DNA of 64,000 nt from NCBI RefSeq assembly GCF_047372505.1, contig NZ_JBKBEU010000001.1, forward strand, positions 558,001 to 622,000. The letters run 5' to 3'. Position 1 is the stretch's first letter. Each line of letters begins with the position of its first letter. Origin of the DNA: Phaeobacter cretensis (GTDB lineage Bacteria > Pseudomonadota > Alphaproteobacteria > Rhodobacterales > Rhodobacteraceae). The position numbers were made by a program, and so were the translations under genes. The notes under the pieces are model-generated. The model saw nothing but the letters and a program-made list of their open reading frames with translations. It ran no database searches and had not been told where the DNA came from. Below are positions 62,842 through 64,000 of the stretch, piece after piece.

Positions 62842-63288
62842 ATGCGCGCCCTTATACAACGAGTTTCTCAAGCCTCCGTCACTGTTGAAGACGATATCAT
62901 CGGTGACATTGGCCCCGGCTTGTTGGTGCTGATCTGTGCAATGGAGGGTGATGGCAAAGCCGAAGCGGATCAGATGGCCACAAAGATCAGTAAGCTTCGC
63001 ATCTTTCGCGATGACAACGGCAAGATGAACCGTTCGGTCAAGGACATTGGTGGCGGCGCGTTGGTAGTGAGTCAATTCACCCTCGCCGCTGACACCCGAC
63101 GTGGAAACCGTCCAGGGTTCTCCAGTGCCGCTGCGCCGGATCTTGGCCGAACGCTCTATACCCGGTTCGCCGACCAATTGGCCTCTCTGGACGTGCCGGT
63201 TACCCGCGGCTCATTTGGCGCTGATATGCAAGTCTCGCTGGTCAACTCCGGCCCGGTGACCATCTGGATGGATAGCGCTGATTGGTAA
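62842..63288 (+). CDS. dtd: D-aminoacyl-tRNA deacylase
   Basis: A 148-aa enzyme that removes D-amino acids from mischarged tRNA. It starts MRALIQRVSQASVTVEDDII. The family motifs SQFTL (VVSQFTLAADTRRGNRPGF) and NSGPVT (VNSGPVTIWMDS) are intact. The length is normal. A GGAAA ribosome site lies just upstream. It follows the nitroreductase gene with a 28-base gap and may share its transcript. Confidence 0.96.
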   Translation: MRALIQRVSQASVTVEDDIIGDIGPGLLVLICAMEGDGKAEADQMATKISKLRIFRDDNGKMNRSVKDIGGGALVVSQFTLAADTRRGNRPGFSSAAAPDLGRTLYTRFADQLASLDVPVTRGSFGADMQVSLVNSGPVTIWMDSADW

Positions 63289-63743
63289 TTTCGGTCAAAA
63301 AACAGATGTCGTTTATCGTCCGTTCTCACCACTGCAATCGGGCTCGGTATGAGCATATATACCAAAGCGAAAAGTCGCGAATTCCGCCGATCCAGGCAAT
63401 TCGTAAAGCGACGGCTGGTATCCACAAAAACACCACCTTAATGTGAATTATCATCTTAAAAACATCCAAAAGATGAATTTCATACTGCAATAGCGATAGT
63501 ATTTGGAGCCACGAAAGGGTGGTTTTTTTGCATATATTGCCCTGCCAACCATTCACTTCCAGTCAAATACGACATACCACTCGCAAAAGGCGACGGAATT
63601 ACCGTCTCTTCATGACTTTGCAGCCCCGGATGGCGCCAAAAATGGCGGTAATAAGGGTTGCGAGGTTGCAGCAAATGCGCAAACCTTGAATGACAATTCA
63701 AGAAATGACGTGTTCAGCGTCTACGCACGACAGGGAGTCCGCA
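63289..63743. promoter_or_regulatory. AT-rich leader region of the ABC substrate-binding gene
   Basis: 455 bases without a supported gene, AT-richer than the flanks. A weak stem followed by seven T (around 63509-63530) could end the dtd transcript on the plus strand. The right half likely contains the promoter of the binding-protein gene. Confidence 0.45.
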
Positions 63744-64000
63744 ATGAAAGACCAACTCGATTTCATGACGCAAAGCGTCACCTCCGGGAAAATGACCCGG
63801 CGTGAATTCATGGGCAAAACCGCAGCACTGGGGATCAGCGCCGCTGTGGCTGGCAGCCTGTTCGCCCGCGCAGCTGAGGCCGCAGGCCCGGTCAAGGGTG
63901 GCACGCTAAAGCTCGGCTCCATCGGCGGTGGCAGCACCGACTCGCTGGATCCAGCAGTGGCCGCAAGCCAGGTACCATATCACAACCTTAACCAGTTTGG
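63744..64000 (+). CDS. Peptide-type ABC transporter substrate-binding protein, N terminus (cut by window end)
   Basis: The first 85 residues start MKDQLDFMTQSVTSGKMTRR. A Tat signal (TRREFMGKTAALGIS, then a hydrophobic stretch ending ARAAEA) is followed by the family-5 opening GGTLKLGSIGGGSTDSLDPA. Family-5 proteins bind di- or oligopeptides and other solutes in the periplasm for an ABC importer. Its permease genes would lie beyond the window end. The Tat signal is a usual feature of this subgroup in roseobacters. Confidence 0.92.
   Translation, partial: MKDQLDFMTQSVTSGKMTRREFMGKTAALGISAAVAGSLFARAAEAAGPVKGGTLKLGSIGGGSTDSLDPAVAASQVPYHNLNQF

Noticed and set aside
1..64000. CRISPR array, prophage, transposase or tRNA gene
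   Set aside because: No regularly spaced repeats, transposase or phage structural motifs, or tRNA cloverleaf signatures were found on reading both strands.

Overview
The window looks like a chromosomal segment of a marine Rhodobacteraceae (Roseobacter group) alphaproteobacterium. This rests on the gene content and on roseobacter-type families: a PccR/ScfR-controlled propionyl-CoA carboxylase cluster, a Hint-domain secreted protein, a serralysin-like RTX protease, DUF1127 and YdcH small proteins, a choline-O-sulfate/betaine operon, and A-type RNase P RNA. GC content is high except for a poorer stretch at about 13,960-16,600. No tRNA, insertion sequence, prophage or CRISPR array was seen.

Region 1 (1-13,962) is propionyl-CoA assimilation on the minus strand: pccB, several small secreted proteins, pccA, a sulfotransferase-like gene and methylmalonyl-CoA mutase (cut by the window start). 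The cognate regulator pccR lies on the plus strand, but a serralysin-like protease and a Bcr/CflA-type efflux gene sit between it and pccB. TTTGCAAA-type boxes lie both between pccB and the protease and just upstream of pccR.

Region 2 (13,963-16,600) is a low-GC accessory patch with a Hint-domain protein, a frameshifted DUF1963 (YwqG-like) pseudogene and another probable gene remnant. Region 3 (16,605-23,952) holds a YdcH-like protein and then betA, betB, betC and a short BCCT-type transporter on the minus strand, divergent from betI across a 16-bp palindrome: uptake of choline or choline-O-sulfate and conversion to glycine betaine.

Region 4 (23,988-47,795) is a mosaic of housekeeping and transport genes. 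It contains the argO-like/argP-like divergent pair, yebC, two SLC13/RCK permeases flanking a KsdD-like flavoprotein, ymdB, the folate cyclo-ligase, mgtE, guanine deaminase next to an 8-oxoguanine-deaminase-type amidohydrolase, a HisN/IMPase phosphatase, regulators, a quinone oxidoreductase and a Bax-inhibitor-1 protein. Region 5 (48,185-55,870) carries rpmG, rnpB, a cell-wall amidase, an Excalibur lipoprotein, gatA/gatC, a UPF0173 hydrolase, tag, tadA and an rluB-type pseudouridine synthase with a long disordered tail.

Region 6 (55,981-62,041) is the most system-like part: a 24-aa membrane micro-ORF, XpaC-like, TelA-like, DUF2927 lipoprotein, SPFH-GYF fusion and zinc-ribbon membrane protein, all on the plus strand with tight or overlapping junctions. 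The pieces resemble toxic-anion/envelope-stress modules, but this combination has no firmly known function. The window closes with a nitroreductase, dtd and the start of a Tat-exported peptide-type ABC substrate-binding protein.
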